Positions 17,351 through 27,437 of a stretch of 64,000 nt of DNA are shown here, piece by piece (within the stretch, counting starts at the first letter, position 1; every line of letters starts with the position of its first letter). A program made the translations under genes and the position numbers. This stretch comes from Natranaerovirga hydrolytica (lineage in GTDB: Bacteria; Bacillota; Clostridia; Lachnospirales; DSM-24629), in NCBI RefSeq assembly GCF_004339095.1, contig NZ_SMGQ01000014.1, positions 112,515 to 176,514 on the forward strand, given 5' to 3'. Below the pieces are notes generated by a model that saw nothing but the letters and a program-made list of their open reading frames with translations, did not search any database and was not told the DNA's origin.

Positions 17351-18064
17351 TCATATCAAATACCTATAGGTTAATACATTGATATAATCTGTGTATAACA
17401 TAATGCCCATTATAATGAGTAATACACCTGCTATAATCTTTATCTTACCCATATGTTTATTGAATCCTTGTATTTTTTTTATGCCTAAAGTGGTTACAAA
17501 GGCAAGTAATAAAAATGGTATGCTAAAGCCTATAGAGTAGACAATTAGCAAAAATATGGCTGATGCAAATTGCCCGTCTGCACTTGCCATAAAGATAACC
17601 GGTGTTAATATGCTACTGATACAAGGTGTCCAGCCAAAACTAAAAACCAAGCCTAAGAAAAAGGACTTTGGAAAGGTAGCTGAATGACTTTTTATATCAA
17701 ACCTTTTACCTGAATTAATCCATTTTAGATTGATTATTCCCATATAATTTAAGCCTAGAAATATTACAAATATCCCTCCTGCTTTTCTTATGAGATCCAT
17801 ATAGCCATATAACATTCTTCCTAAAGCAGTTGCTGCAATACCTATTAATATAAAAACAAAAGAAATACCTAATAAAAATGCAACGGAGTTAAGCATTAAA
17901 TTTTTCTTGGCTTTTTTATCCATGGCATCTGTTCCAACTTGACTCCCTGCTAACATACTAAAATATACTGGAAGCAATGGAAATACACAAGGTGAAAGAA
18001 CTGATACGATTCCACCCCAAAAAATAACAATTGCACTGACATCTGTTTGGACCATATTTAACAT
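17351..18064 (-). CDS. ccdA: Cytochrome c biogenesis protein CcdA family
   Basis: A 237-aa polytopic membrane protein with about six helices that carries reducing equivalents across the membrane. Both redox cysteines sit in the family motifs LSPCVFPLLPVYFS (N-terminal repeat) and GWTPCISSILTPV (C-terminal repeat). The ATG at 18064 follows GGAGGATATAAA. It precedes the TlpA/ResA-like lipoprotein, 200 bases apart with hairpins between, and the two probably form one electron-relay operon. Confidence 0.93.
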   Translation of the reverse strand: MLNMVQTDVSAIVIFWGGIVSVLSPCVFPLLPVYFSMLAGSQVGTDAMDKKAKKNLMLNSVAFLLGISFVFILIGIAATALGRMLYGYMDLIRKAGGIFVIFLGLNYMGIINLKWINSGKRFDIKSHSATFPKSFFLGLVFSFGWTPCISSILTPVIFMASADGQFASAIFLLIVYSIGFSIPFLLLAFVTTLGIKKIQGFNKHMGKIKIIAGVLLIIMGIMLYTDYINVLTYRYLI

Positions 18065-18189
18065 TTTATATCCTCCATAAAATTAAATAAAAAAAATCTC
18101 AATAAAAATTACTTTCTTATTGAAATTTTATCATAGACAATACTTATTATCAATACCGTATATCTAAATATATAGATTTTTTGATGTAT

Positions 18190-18226
18190 TAAATTTAAAA
18201 AACCCCAATGCTTACACACTGGGGTT
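18190..18226 (-). terminator. Terminator of the cold-shock gene
   Basis: On the minus strand AACCCCA and TGGGGTT (18201-18207 with 18220-18226) form a stem followed by TTTTTTAAATTT. It lies 16 bases beyond the csp stop. Confidence 0.85.
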
Positions 18227-18241
18227 AAAAGTTCTGCTTAA

Positions 18242-18445
18242 TTATCTAACTGACGTTACATTTTCAGCTTGTGGTCCTTTTGCACCTTCAACGATTTCAA
18301 AAGAAACATTTTCGCCTTCATCTAATGTTTTAAATCCGTCTTTGTTAATTTGTGAAAAATGAACAAATACGTCATTTCCATCTTCTGCAGTAATAAATCC
18401 AAAACCTTTCTCTGAGTTAAACCATTTAACTGTTCCGTTTACCAT
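18242..18445 (-). CDS. csp: Cold-shock protein, CspA family
   Basis: A 67-aa single-strand RNA/DNA-binding beta barrel acting as an RNA chaperone. The sequence begins [18 protein letters not shown] with RNP1 (GFGFI), then RNP2 (DVFVHFS). The start is the ATG at 18445 behind GGAGGTATTTTAATT; an upstream in-frame extension is rejected because the family begins at this methionine. A long AT-rich leader with no ORF lies upstream, as is usual for csp genes regulated by mRNA structure. Confidence 0.96.
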   Translation of the reverse strand: MVNGTVKWFNSEKGFGFITAEDGNDVFVHFSQINKDGFKTLDEGENVSFEIVEGAKGPQAENVTSVR

Positions 18446-18891
18446 AATTAAAATACCTCCATTTAATAATATTAAAAATTTGTTACCTTTGAAAATCTTA
18501 TACAATGTTAATTTGGAGATAATTTAAATATATATAGTCCATACATTTATTCTTTCCAAAATTTGTTGATTTCAAAGCCACAATTTTTCTTGTTGCCACT
18601 TTCCTTAATGGCTAATATAAGTATAACCCTTTTTCTAAAAAAAATCAATATATATTTTTCAAATTTATTATAAAAATTTGTTTTCGCAAAAATCGTATTA
18701 ATTCAAATCCTATTAATATTCTAATTTCAAACAATTCCAAACTTTATAATCAAGCTTTTCTTGTGTATTTTCACTTTGAACAAACATTCAAGCACTCTAT
18801 TTAAATAAACATTACTATAAAAAGCATTGTGATATCAAAAAACTTCTACACCCTTCACATTGAATACAAGTGCAAAGATTATACTGGTTTA
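18446..18891. other. 446-bp gap upstream of csp
   Basis: No ORF or strong hairpin. The sequence next to csp is probably its long 5' untranslated leader (family habit). The part near 18780-18890 lies after the ferritin-like gene and shows no clear terminator. Confidence 0.4.
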
Positions 18892-19359
18892 TTATTTTAA
18901 GAACATATTTAAGTTTTTTAAGTGATTCTGTTCTTCTTTTAATAAGCTTTCGAATATCTTGATGGTCTTTTCATTATTGTTTTCTTGGTCTTCTTTTAAA
19001 ATCAATAAAATTTCTTCTAAAATATATATATTTTTATTTTCAAAATCAATAGCTAAGGTAATCAGCTCTTTTGAATCTTTTAAGGATAGTATATTCATTG
19101 ATCGTTTTAGCATGATAATATTATACTCTGCTTGCTCAATTATATTGGTATTAATTTTCAAATCATCATTTTTTAATTCCGTAATGAGATTTTTATATGT
19201 GGTAGAATGTCTTTGTTCTTCTCTCATTAAAACTTTCGCTGTATTTTTTAAATAAGGGTCTTTTATATCTTTTGTATTTGATATACTCTCGTATAATTTG
19301 GAAAAACTATCTTCTAAGTACATGAGTTTTTCTAATAACAATACTAATAATTCATTCAC
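18892..19359 (-). CDS. Ferritin-like/rubrerythrin-type helical protein
   Basis: A 155-aa all-helical protein with spaced glutamate and E-E-x-x-H motifs expected of a four-helix diiron bundle: MREEQRHSTTYKN near residue 45, FENKNIYILEEIL near 108 and LKEEQNHLKNLN at the C-terminus. No rubredoxin domain follows, so it is a short ferritin-like form, possibly binding iron or protecting against peroxide. I chose the GTG at 19359 behind AAAGGTGACAAAT; the GTG at 19368 lies inside that ribosome site. It stands alone between csp and cstA. Confidence 0.65.
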   Translation of the reverse strand: MNELLVLLLEKLMYLEDSFSKLYESISNTKDIKDPYLKNTAKVLMREEQRHSTTYKNLITELKNDDLKINTNIIEQAEYNIIMLKRSMNILSLKDSKELITLAIDFENKNIYILEEILLILKEDQENNNEKTIKIFESLLKEEQNHLKNLNMFLK

Positions 19360-19537
19360 ATTTGTCACCTTTTCTAATCTTAATTTTTCTGCTTCATTAT
19401 TATAGCACCTACCTTTTTATTTTACAAACCCATATCGTCCTTAATCATTCATCAATACACAAGGTTTTGTTACACTTAACTTTTTAACTGGTAATGATTA
19501 TTAATATATCTATTGATTTTAGTTATTTTACACAAAA

Positions 19538-19579
19538 AAACTCTAAATATTAGCTTCTAATGTCTAAAATTTAGAGTTT
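19538..19579 (-). terminator. Terminator of cstA
   Basis: AAACTCTAAAT pairs with ATTTAGAGTTT around a loop of about 19 bases, followed on the minus strand by TTTTTTTGTG. It lies 25 bases after the cstA stop. Confidence 0.85.
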
Positions 19580-19603
19580 CTTTTGATTTAAATTTAATAA
19601 TTT

Positions 19604-21307
19604 TTAAACAGCTTGTTTTATTTCCTTAAAGCTGCTTTCTTTGTCATTTTCCTTCTGAAGTATTTTAGCAAATCCTGATATAGCAACAAATACACCTAAT
19701 ATCATCAACAAAATGCCAAAAATCAGTTGAAGTCCATCACTATAGAATACAAAATCACTTGTTCCAAACTTACTGATAATATTACCCACTGTAATGCCTA
19801 ATGCCGTATATGTAACCAATAACATGATAACCATTGGTCCCCATAGCATAAAGCCTGATCGCTTTGTTTTTTTCAGAAATACGGCTAATGCAATTAAAGC
19901 CAATGCAGATAATAATTGATTGGCTGAACCAAATAATGGCCATATGTTTTGATAACCTGCCACTGAAAGTAAATAGCCAAAAAATAGTGTGATTGCTGTT
20001 GCAAAAAATTTGTTGGTTAGTATGTGTTGTAGGAATGACATATTATTTTCATCTGTTTCTGCATCTAAAAACAACTCTTGAAAAGACAAGCGCCCTACTC
20101 TAGCAACTGAATCTAAAGAAGTTAATGCAAATGCCGATACTGCTAGTGTTATAATGGTATAAGTAGCTGCTTCTGGAATACCAATAACACCAATGAAAGA
20201 AGAAATGCCTTCTGCAAAAATAATAGGGGGTGTTCCCTCTGGTAATTGTCCGCCAACGGCTAATGCACCCACCGTTATTAATGCAAATACTGCCAATAAA
20301 CATTCTAATAACATCGCTCCAAAAGAAATCGGTAACATTTGTTTTTCATTTTGTATTTGTTTAGAACTTGTCCCAGATGATACCAATGCATGAAATCCAG
20401 ATACGGCCCCACAAGCAATCGTAACAAATAAAACAGGAAACATCATTTGTCCATTTACGTTAAATTGAGTATAGGCACTTAATTCTATTGTTGGATTGGC
20501 TACAATGATACCAATGACTGCTGCACCCATCATTGCAATTAATAAAAATGAATTTAAATAATCTCTAGGCTGTAACAATGCCCATACTGGGGTAATAGAT
20601 GCTACAAATATATATGCAAACACAATATAGTGCCATACCGAATGGTTGATGTATATAGGGAATACAAGACCGATTGCTATGGAAGCAATTAATAATGCCA
20701 ACCCTATTATTGTTGAAACCCATGAAGATGGTTTTTTGTTTTTGATAAAAAAACCAAAAAATACTGCTGCTACTATAAACAGTATCGACGTTGTTGCTGT
20801 TGCACCATTTGCAGCGTTTAATGACCCATCAGAACCAAATCCATTAAATGTTCCAGCAACAATATCTGCAAATGCCGCAATAACCAAAATAGAAAATAAC
20901 CATACAAATAATAAAAACAATCGTTTTCCAGTCTTACCAATATACAATTCTATAATGTACCCCACACTACGTCCTTTGTTTTTAACTGACGCATACATAG
21001 CAGCAAAATCTTGTACTGCACCAAAAAAGATGCCTCCAATAAGAATCCATAAAAGTACTGGTACCCAACCAAACATTGCTGCAATAATTGGTCCATTAAT
21101 TGGTCCTGCCCCTGCAATGGAAGCAAATTGATGTCCAAATACAACACCTGGTTTTGCTGGTACATAGTCTACACCATCATTCATTGTATAAGCTGGCGTC
21201 TTAGCCTTTGAGTCAATGCCCCATTTTTTTGCAAGCCATTTTCCATATGTAAGGTAGGCTCCACCTAATATTACAATCGAAATAACCATCATTAATACGC
21301 CACTCAT
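19604..21307 (-). CDS. cstA: Carbon starvation protein CstA family (peptide/pyruvate transporter)
   Basis: A 567-aa membrane protein with about 16 hydrophobic helices. Signature stretches are YGKWLAKKWGID near the N-terminus, GVVFGHQFASIAGAGPINGPIIAAMFGWVP and SGFHALVSSGTSSKQI. CstA-type carriers import peptides, or pyruvate in the BtsT branch, during carbon limitation. Its length is shorter than the 690-aa E. coli form and fits the short Firmicute type. The ATG at 21307 follows GGAGGAAAGAAA. It is single-gene, flanked by terminators on both sides. Confidence 0.93.
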   Translation of the reverse strand: MSGVLMMVISIVILGGAYLTYGKWLAKKWGIDSKAKTPAYTMNDGVDYVPAKPGVVFGHQFASIAGAGPINGPIIAAMFGWVPVLLWILIGGIFFGAVQDFAAMYASVKNKGRSVGYIIELYIGKTGKRLFLLFVWLFSILVIAAFADIVAGTFNGFGSDGSLNAANGATATTSILFIVAAVFFGFFIKNKKPSSWVSTIIGLALLIASIAIGLVFPIYINHSVWHYIVFAYIFVASITPVWALLQPRDYLNSFLLIAMMGAAVIGIIVANPTIELSAYTQFNVNGQMMFPVLFVTIACGAVSGFHALVSSGTSSKQIQNEKQMLPISFGAMLLECLLAVFALITVGALAVGGQLPEGTPPIIFAEGISSFIGVIGIPEAATYTIITLAVSAFALTSLDSVARVGRLSFQELFLDAETDENNMSFLQHILTNKFFATAITLFFGYLLSVAGYQNIWPLFGSANQLLSALALIALAVFLKKTKRSGFMLWGPMVIMLLVTYTALGITVGNIISKFGTSDFVFYSDGLQLIFGILLMILGVFVAISGFAKILQKENDKESSFKEIKQAV

Positions 21308-21342
21308 TTTCTTTCCTCCGCCTATTCTTTATGTATTTTTAC

Positions 21343-21380
21343 AAAATAATAAAAGTGTGTCATCACACTTTTATTATTTT
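21343..21380 (-). terminator. Terminator of the iron alcohol dehydrogenase gene
   Basis: A 17-base-pair perfect stem (AAAATAATAAAAGTGTG with its complement, loop TCAT) lies 35 bases past the stop at 21415. It is palindromic enough to work on both strands. Confidence 0.85.
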
Positions 21381-21414
21381 GATTTTACCAATTCAGATTT
21401 CAATTGTCAATTCA

Positions 21415-22584
21415 TTATAAAGACTCTTTATACAGTTGATACATTTCATCGTATTCTAATGTACCTTTGGTATTACCAATAGCACCTTTCATTGTTTCAA
21501 AGGAATTCTTAGTAAGGGTATCAATCATATCTTCTGTTACACCTAAATCACTAAGTGTAATTCTCAAATCAACCTCTTCTAATAGCTTTATAAGGTATTC
21601 TGACGCTTTTTCAGCTTTTTGTTCTTGCGTTAGTCCTGCTTCTTGACAGCCTAATAATTCTGCAATTTTTGCAAACTTAGGAATATCTGTCCTATAGTAA
21701 TGTTTTAAATAAGTTGGTGCAACAGCTGATAATGCTTCACCATGAGGCGAATCATAATAGGCACTGACTGGATGAGATGTTGCATGAATTGCAACCGTTC
21801 CACCATGATCAATTGCCATGCCTGCAAAGGTATTTGCTAAAGACATATCTGCTCTAGCTTCAATATCCGCTCCATCTTTTACTGCTTTGGCTAAACTTTT
21901 AGAAACCAATCCCATAGCTTCTATAGCTAATAAATCTGTATATGGACTTGCCTTCTTAGATACATAAGCTTCTAATGCATGGTATAACACATCTAAACCT
22001 GTAGCTGCTGTAATTCTTGGCGGTACAGAAACCGTTAACTTGGGATCTATAATGGCTACTGTTGGATAACCATCTTTTGTTCTTAAACCACATTTTCTAT
22101 TCCCTTCTGTATCTGTAACAACAGCAACTTGGTTGGCTTCACTTCCAGTACCAGAAGTGGTTGTTACTGTAATCAGTGGCAATGCACCTTGAGGTCCTTC
22201 TTCAAAATACTTCTCTCCTGGAAAATAATCTAAAATATCACCTTTACTTACACTCATAAACGCGATGGCTTTAGATGCATCCATAGCACTTCCACCGCCT
22301 AAACCTATAATAAAATCAACTTTTTCTTCCTTTGCAAGGGCAACACCACCACGTATGACTTCTGTTGTTGGATTAGGTGTTACTTTATCAAATATTGCTG
22401 ACTCAATTCCTTTGTCTTTTAATATACCTACTACTCTATCTAATAGCCCTGATTTTCTCGCACTGTTTCCACCCATTACGATTAAAGCCTTTTTACCATA
22501 TCGATTGCCTATCTCACCAATTTGTTCAATTGAATCCACACCAAAAATAACTTCTGTTGGTAATATAAAACGAAAATGATTCAT
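21415..22584 (-). CDS. Iron-containing alcohol dehydrogenase
   Basis: A group III, iron-dependent NAD(P)H alcohol dehydrogenase (389 aa), probably reducing aldehydes such as butyraldehyde or acting on small diols. Visible features are the dinucleotide-binding GGGSAMDASKAIA, TTSGTGSEAN, the metal-site histidines in IDHGGTVAIHATSHPVSAYYDSPHGEAL. The ATG at 22584 follows TAGGAGGAATGTCATA; a longer in-frame extension to 22683 is rejected because the family begins with the MNHFRFILPTEVIFG-like strand. Substrate cannot be decided. Confidence 0.92.
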   Translation of the reverse strand: MNHFRFILPTEVIFGVDSIEQIGEIGNRYGKKALIVMGGNSARKSGLLDRVVGILKDKGIESAIFDKVTPNPTTEVIRGGVALAKEEKVDFIIGLGGGSAMDASKAIAFMSVSKGDILDYFPGEKYFEEGPQGALPLITVTTTSGTGSEANQVAVVTDTEGNRKCGLRTKDGYPTVAIIDPKLTVSVPPRITAATGLDVLYHALEAYVSKKASPYTDLLAIEAMGLVSKSLAKAVKDGADIEARADMSLANTFAGMAIDHGGTVAIHATSHPVSAYYDSPHGEALSAVAPTYLKHYYRTDIPKFAKIAELLGCQEAGLTQEQKAEKASEYLIKLLEEVDLRITLSDLGVTEDMIDTLTKNSFETMKGAIGNTKGTLEYDEMYQLYKESL

Positions 22585-22688
22585 TATGACATTCCTCCTA
22601 TTAATTTTATAAACCATACTATCTTTAATGCCTATAGTATGAGCCTTATGAAAAATTATATAACATAATTTGTTTATTTTCAATCTGA

Positions 22689-23969
22689 TTACAAAGATAA
22701 TAATACTTTTTTGCTGGCTTTTATGGTTTTTTCCAGATCCTCATCTGTATGTGCTGCTGATAAAAACATGCCTTCAAATTGTGCAAGAGGTAACAAGATT
22801 CCTTCTGCTAACATGCCCTTAAAGTATTGGCTGTACATTTGTGTATCACTTGTTGAAGCTTCTTGATAGGATACCACATCTTGACCATTAAAAAATACGG
22901 TTAACATACTTTTTACTCGATTGACCCTTGCAGGAACACCTGCTTTTTCAATGTGTTCATTAAATGCTTTTTCTAAAATAATGGCTTTATCTTCTAAAGT
23001 TTTATAAATATCTTGGTTGTTTTTCAAATAATTTAATGTATTATAACCCATCTTTACAGCGATGGGATTGCCTGATAATGTCCCTGCTTGATAGACATTG
23101 CCTAACGGCGCAACCATCTCCATAATTTCTTTTTTCCCACCATAAGCACCAACGGGTAGACCACCGCCAATAATTTTACCTAAACAGGTCATATCTGGTT
23201 TTATACCATAAGTTCCTTGTGCCCCACCAAATCCTAGTCGAAACCCTGTTATCACTTCATCAAAGATTAAAACTGCACCTTCTTCTTTTGTAATGGTTCT
23301 TAAGGCTTCTAAAAATCCTTTGTTTGGTGGAATGACTCCCATATTGCCTGGAACAGGTTCTACAATAACAGCCGCTATTTCATTTTGGTTTTCCTTAAAT
23401 ATTTGCTTTACATTTTCAATATTATTAAACTCGCCAACCAAAGTATCTTCAACAACTTTTTGAGGCACACCTTCACTTGTGGGGACACCATAAGTAAGGG
23501 TTCCTGAACCTGACTTTACCAACAAACTATCTGAATGCCCATGGTAACAGCCTTCAAATTTTAGTATTTTATTTCTTTTAGTATATCCTCTAGCTACCCT
23601 TAAAGCACTCATGGTCGCTTCCGTTCCTGAATTAACCATTCTAATGAGTTCCATTGATGGAAAAGCTTCATGAATCAGTTTTGCAATATCTACTTCTATT
23701 TTAGTGGGTAAACCAAAAGAAGTGCCTTTGTGAATGTAATCCATTATTCCATTGCTTACAATGTCACTGGCATGCCCTAATATTAAAGGTCCCCAAGAAC
23801 TAATATAGTCAATATACTCCTTATTTTCTACATCTATTATTTTTGAGCCTTTTGCTTCTTTTACAATGATTGGATCCATACCAACGGACTGAAATGCCCT
23901 AACAGGACTATTGACACCACCTGGTATGTATTGTTTTGCTTCTTCAAATATTGCTTTAGATTGATTCAA
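22689..23969 (-). CDS. hemL: Glutamate-1-semialdehyde 2,1-aminomutase
   Basis: A PLP enzyme (426 aa) converting glutamate-1-semialdehyde to 5-aminolevulinate, the second step of the C5 route. Motifs are VNSPVRAF, MVNSGTEATMSALRVARG, LIFDEVITGFR and the PLP lysine in CLGKIIGGGLPVGAYGG. The start is a TTG at 23969 behind AAGGAGGCATTTAAA. It is last in the tetrapyrrole operon, with the gap to hemB only 29 bases. Confidence 0.97.
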   Translation of the reverse strand: MNQSKAIFEEAKQYIPGGVNSPVRAFQSVGMDPIIVKEAKGSKIIDVENKEYIDYISSWGPLILGHASDIVSNGIMDYIHKGTSFGLPTKIEVDIAKLIHEAFPSMELIRMVNSGTEATMSALRVARGYTKRNKILKFEGCYHGHSDSLLVKSGSGTLTYGVPTSEGVPQKVVEDTLVGEFNNIENVKQIFKENQNEIAAVIVEPVPGNMGVIPPNKGFLEALRTITKEEGAVLIFDEVITGFRLGFGGAQGTYGIKPDMTCLGKIIGGGLPVGAYGGKKEIMEMVAPLGNVYQAGTLSGNPIAVKMGYNTLNYLKNNQDIYKTLEDKAIILEKAFNEHIEKAGVPARVNRVKSMLTVFFNGQDVVSYQEASTSDTQMYSQYFKGMLAEGILLPLAQFEGMFLSAAHTDEDLEKTIKASKKVLLSL

Positions 23970-23998
23970 TTTAAATGCCTCCTTAATTAATCCAAATT

Positions 23999-24961
23999 CT
24001 ATATTTTCTTCATAAGCTCTTGTATTTCTTTTGCAAAATAAGTAATGATAATATCTGCTCCACTTCTTTTAATTGCTAATAAACTTTCGTATATGGCTTT
24101 TTCATCCAAATACCCCTCTTTAACGGCATTGTATAACATGATGTATTCGCCACTGACTTGATAAGCAGCTATTGGCAAGTCAAAGCGTTGCTTGGCTTGA
24201 TTGATAATGTCCAAGTACATTTGAGCCGGTTTTACCATTAAGATATCTGCGCCCTCTTGCTCATCTAAGACCATTTCTTTCATAGCTTCTTTGCTATTGC
24301 CTATATCCATTTGGTACATTTTCCGGTCTCCAAAAGACGGTGTTGAGTGAGCTGCTTCCCTAAAAGGTCCATAAAAATTTGACGCATACTTAGCACTATA
24401 AGCCATTATGGGTATGTGTTCAAATCCTTTTTGATCTAAGAAACTTCTAATATATTCTATTCGTCCGTCCATCATATCTGATGGCGCTACCATATCCGCT
24501 CCTGCTTCTACATGGCTCAGTGCAACTTGTCCTAAGGTTTTTAAAGTTTTTTTTCTATTAATGTGTTCTTGATGATAAAAACAGCAATGACCATCTGATT
24601 TATACTGACATAAACACACATCTGTTATAACATACATATCTTTATCAATAGCTTTTATGGCTTTAATGGCTTGTTGGACAATGCCATCTTTTTCATAAGC
24701 AGAAGATGCCTGATCATCTTTATGATTGGGTGTACCAAAAACCAACAAAGAACGAATCCCTTTATTTTTCCACTCTTTTACTGCTTCTTCTAATTGGTCA
24801 ATAGAGTAATGATATTGATTTTTCATTGATGAAATTTCATTTTTAATATGATGCCCTTCTACAACAAAAATAGGATACACGATATCGTTCATGGATAGAT
24901 GGGTTTCTTTTATTAAGTCTCTTATGACTGGATGATTTCTTAAACGGGTTGGTCGATTCAT
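23999..24961 (-). CDS. hemB: Delta-aminolevulinic acid dehydratase (porphobilinogen synthase)
   Basis: Condenses two 5-aminolevulinates to porphobilinogen. The 320-aa TIM barrel shows the Schiff-base lysines in MAYSAKYAS and ILMVKPAQMY, and the zinc-type cysteine cluster CLCQYKSDGHCC (family active-site metal). ATG at 24961 follows AAAGGAGGTTTAT. It lies between cobA-hemD and hemL on the same strand. Confidence 0.97.
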   Translation of the reverse strand: MNRPTRLRNHPVIRDLIKETHLSMNDIVYPIFVVEGHHIKNEISSMKNQYHYSIDQLEEAVKEWKNKGIRSLLVFGTPNHKDDQASSAYEKDGIVQQAIKAIKAIDKDMYVITDVCLCQYKSDGHCCFYHQEHINRKKTLKTLGQVALSHVEAGADMVAPSDMMDGRIEYIRSFLDQKGFEHIPIMAYSAKYASNFYGPFREAAHSTPSFGDRKMYQMDIGNSKEAMKEMVLDEQEGADILMVKPAQMYLDIINQAKQRFDLPIAAYQVSGEYIMLYNAVKEGYLDEKAIYESLLAIKRSGADIIITYFAKEIQELMKKI

Positions 24962-25047
24962 ATAAACCTCCTTTTTGATTCAATCATACACATTTTAAAG
25001 TTTTATTTGCTCATTTATACACATTATATATATATTATCCCCATTTT

Positions 25048-26526
25048 TTATAGTAAAGCTTCTATTAAGCCTTCAATATTATGTGGGTTTGCTTCTTTAT
25101 ACACTTCCAAGTGGTAGCTTTTTATTTTCTGTGAAGTCATAGGACCTATAGATATCAGCTTCACATCTTTTAATTTTTTTATATGCTCTTTACCTATAAT
25201 CTCTATAAAATTTTTCACTGTTGACCCACTGGTGAACGTAATATAATCCACATCATCTAATAGGTTTAACAAATGATTACTAGGCATCTCTTCTTTTAAG
25301 GTTTCATAAATAGGCACTTCTTTTAATGCACATTGTTTAGACAATTCATCTACTAAATAAGATCTTGCATTCTTAGACCTTGGAATCAATATATTGTCTT
25401 TATCCGTTAACGTCTCTCTAAGGATTTGTACAATCCCTTCACCTACATAATCTTCAGGCATAATATCCGGTATAATGCCATAATTTTTAAGGGTATGGGT
25501 TGTTTTGGTTCCAATAGAAGTAATGGTTAATGCTCCTAATATTCTCGCATCTAGCTTATTATGAAATAGTGTCTCAAAAAATATTCTCACTGCATTCTCA
25601 CTGGTAAAAATCAACTGGGTATATGTTTTAATGTTTTTTATTTCTTCTAATAAAGATTCTTCTTGAATGGGATTGATTTTAATAGTAGGCATTTCAAAGA
25701 CTTCTGCACCTAATTCTTTTAATTTTTTAGCTAAATCACTGTTATGGGCTCTCGCTCTTGTTACAATGATTTTTTTCCCAAATAAAGGCTTTTCTTCAAA
25801 TGTATTGAGATAGGCCCTCATTTTCACAACATCGCCAACCACAATTAAACTAGGGGATTTGATTTTTTCAGCTTTGGCTATATCTGTTATGGTTTCTAAA
25901 TTACCTACAATAGCTTTTTGATTGGGTGTGGTTGCTTTATGTACCATTGCAACCGGCGTGTTTTTATCTTTACCATATTGAATCAAATGACTGCATATTT
26001 TTTCTAAATTGCCAACGCCCATTAAAAAAACCAATGTGCCACTTAATTTTGAAAGGGTTGCCCAGTCTAATTCTTTGGTGGCATCTTTAAAATGTCCTGT
26101 AAAAACATGAAAAGAAGACGCTAATTCCCTATAGGTAATAGGTATACCGCCATATGCCAAACCACCTATTGCTGAAGTAATTCCTGGTATTACTTCAAAT
26201 GGAATGTGATGATGATATAGGTATTCACCTTCTTCACCACCTCTTCCAAAGACATAAGGATCGCCACCTTTTAGTCGAAGGACACAAGCATTGTCCGTTG
26301 CTTTTTCTACTAATAAATCATTAATGGCCTCTTGAGACATTGTATGATCATTGGCTTTTTTTCCTACATAAATGAGCTCACTAGTTGGTTTGCATTGTTT
26401 TAACAAGTCTGGATTAGCCAGATTATCATAGACAATGACATCTGCTTCTTTTAACTTTTCTAATCCTTTTACTGTGATTAAGCCTTCATCCCCTGGCCCA
26501 GCACCTACTAAATATACTTTACCCAT
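25048..26526 (-). CDS. cobA-hemD: Uroporphyrinogen-III C-methyltransferase / uroporphyrinogen-III synthase fusion
   Basis: A bifunctional protein of 492 aa. Residues 1-240 are the SAM-dependent methyltransferase making precorrin-2 (VYLVGAGPGDEGLITVKG, LRLKGGDPYVFGRGGEE, VIPGITSAIGG). Residues about 250-492 are HemD (KIIVTRARAHNSDLAKKLKELGAEV, FTSENAVRIFF, FTSGSTVKNFIE), which closes the tetrapyrrole ring. Fusing ring closure to methylation sends uroporphyrinogen III to siroheme and cobalamin. The start lies immediately after the hemC stop. No hemE is present in the cluster, agreeing with that direction. Confidence 0.96.
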   Translation of the reverse strand: MGKVYLVGAGPGDEGLITVKGLEKLKEADVIVYDNLANPDLLKQCKPTSELIYVGKKANDHTMSQEAINDLLVEKATDNACVLRLKGGDPYVFGRGGEEGEYLYHHHIPFEVIPGITSAIGGLAYGGIPITYRELASSFHVFTGHFKDATKELDWATLSKLSGTLVFLMGVGNLEKICSHLIQYGKDKNTPVAMVHKATTPNQKAIVGNLETITDIAKAEKIKSPSLIVVGDVVKMRAYLNTFEEKPLFGKKIIVTRARAHNSDLAKKLKELGAEVFEMPTIKINPIQEESLLEEIKNIKTYTQLIFTSENAVRIFFETLFHNKLDARILGALTITSIGTKTTHTLKNYGIIPDIMPEDYVGEGIVQILRETLTDKDNILIPRSKNARSYLVDELSKQCALKEVPIYETLKEEMPSNHLLNLLDDVDYITFTSGSTVKNFIEIIGKEHIKKLKDVKLISIGPMTSQKIKSYHLEVYKEANPHNIEGLIEALL

Positions 26527-27429
26527 TTAATCCACCTCCTGTAACAAAGACTTTGCCAATGTTTTTCCAATATTGCCCACATCTTTTATATCACCTTTAA
26601 GGCTTTTTTTCACAAGGGTATGACCTGCTTCATCTCCAAATACGCCCAGTAATTCCAATTGGTTTTTATCCAATTTACAATAAGCTCCTATAGGCACATG
26701 GCAACTGCCATTTAATGCTTTTAAAAAATCCCTTTCCACTTTAGCTTGAATATTCGTTTCTTCATCAGCCATCTTTTGAAACAGGTGGTATAACGCTATA
26801 TTTTCTTTTTTCATTTGAATACCTAGTATCCCTTGTGTTGGTGAAGGAATAAAGGTCTCTACTGGTAAAGGTATGTTTGTATATTCTTTATGCTCTAATA
26901 TATTCAATCGCTTTAAACCGGCTGCTGCTAGAACAATTCCATCTAGATTGTTATCAAACATTTTTTTAATTCTTGAATCAATATTCCCCCTTATATCCAC
27001 AACTTGAAAATCCTCTCTATAGTCTAATAGCTGAAATTTTCTTCTTTTACTGCCTGTACCAATTTTTGCACCTTGGGGTAATTGGTTAAGCTCTTTAATA
27101 CAATGCTTTGTTATCAAAACATCTCTTGGGTCTTCTCGAATAGGAGATGGCGCAAAAATTAATTCTTTAGGATTATCTGAAGGCATATCTTTCATACTAT
27201 GTACTGCAAAATCAATTTCGTCTTCGATCAGTGCCTTTTCAATCTCTTTGACAAAAACACCTCTTCCGCCTATTTGATTTAATGATACATTTTGTATACG
27301 ATCGCCTTTGGTTTTGATAACCTTTATTTGGATTTCTAAGTTAGGGGTACATGTTTTCATTTTTTCTATAACCCACTGGGTTTGACTTAATGCCAATTGA
27401 CTGCCTCTTGAACCAACAACTAATTTCAT
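26527..27429 (-). CDS. hemC: Porphobilinogen deaminase (hydroxymethylbilane synthase)
   Basis: Polymerises four porphobilinogens. The 300-aa protein begins LVVGSRGSQLALSQTQWV, has GGRGVFVKEIE, the basic loop GSKRRKFQLL, and the dipyrromethane-attachment cysteine in LNGSCHVPIGAYC. ATG at 27429 follows GTAGGTGAAATA. It abuts the cobA-hemD gene and begins 8 bases after the precorrin-2 dehydrogenase gene. Confidence 0.97.
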   Translation of the reverse strand: MKLVVGSRGSQLALSQTQWVIEKMKTCTPNLEIQIKVIKTKGDRIQNVSLNQIGGRGVFVKEIEKALIEDEIDFAVHSMKDMPSDNPKELIFAPSPIREDPRDVLITKHCIKELNQLPQGAKIGTGSKRRKFQLLDYREDFQVVDIRGNIDSRIKKMFDNNLDGIVLAAAGLKRLNILEHKEYTNIPLPVETFIPSPTQGILGIQMKKENIALYHLFQKMADEETNIQAKVERDFLKALNGSCHVPIGAYCKLDKNQLELLGVFGDEAGHTLVKKSLKGDIKDVGNIGKTLAKSLLQEVD

Positions 27430-27437
27430 TATTTCAC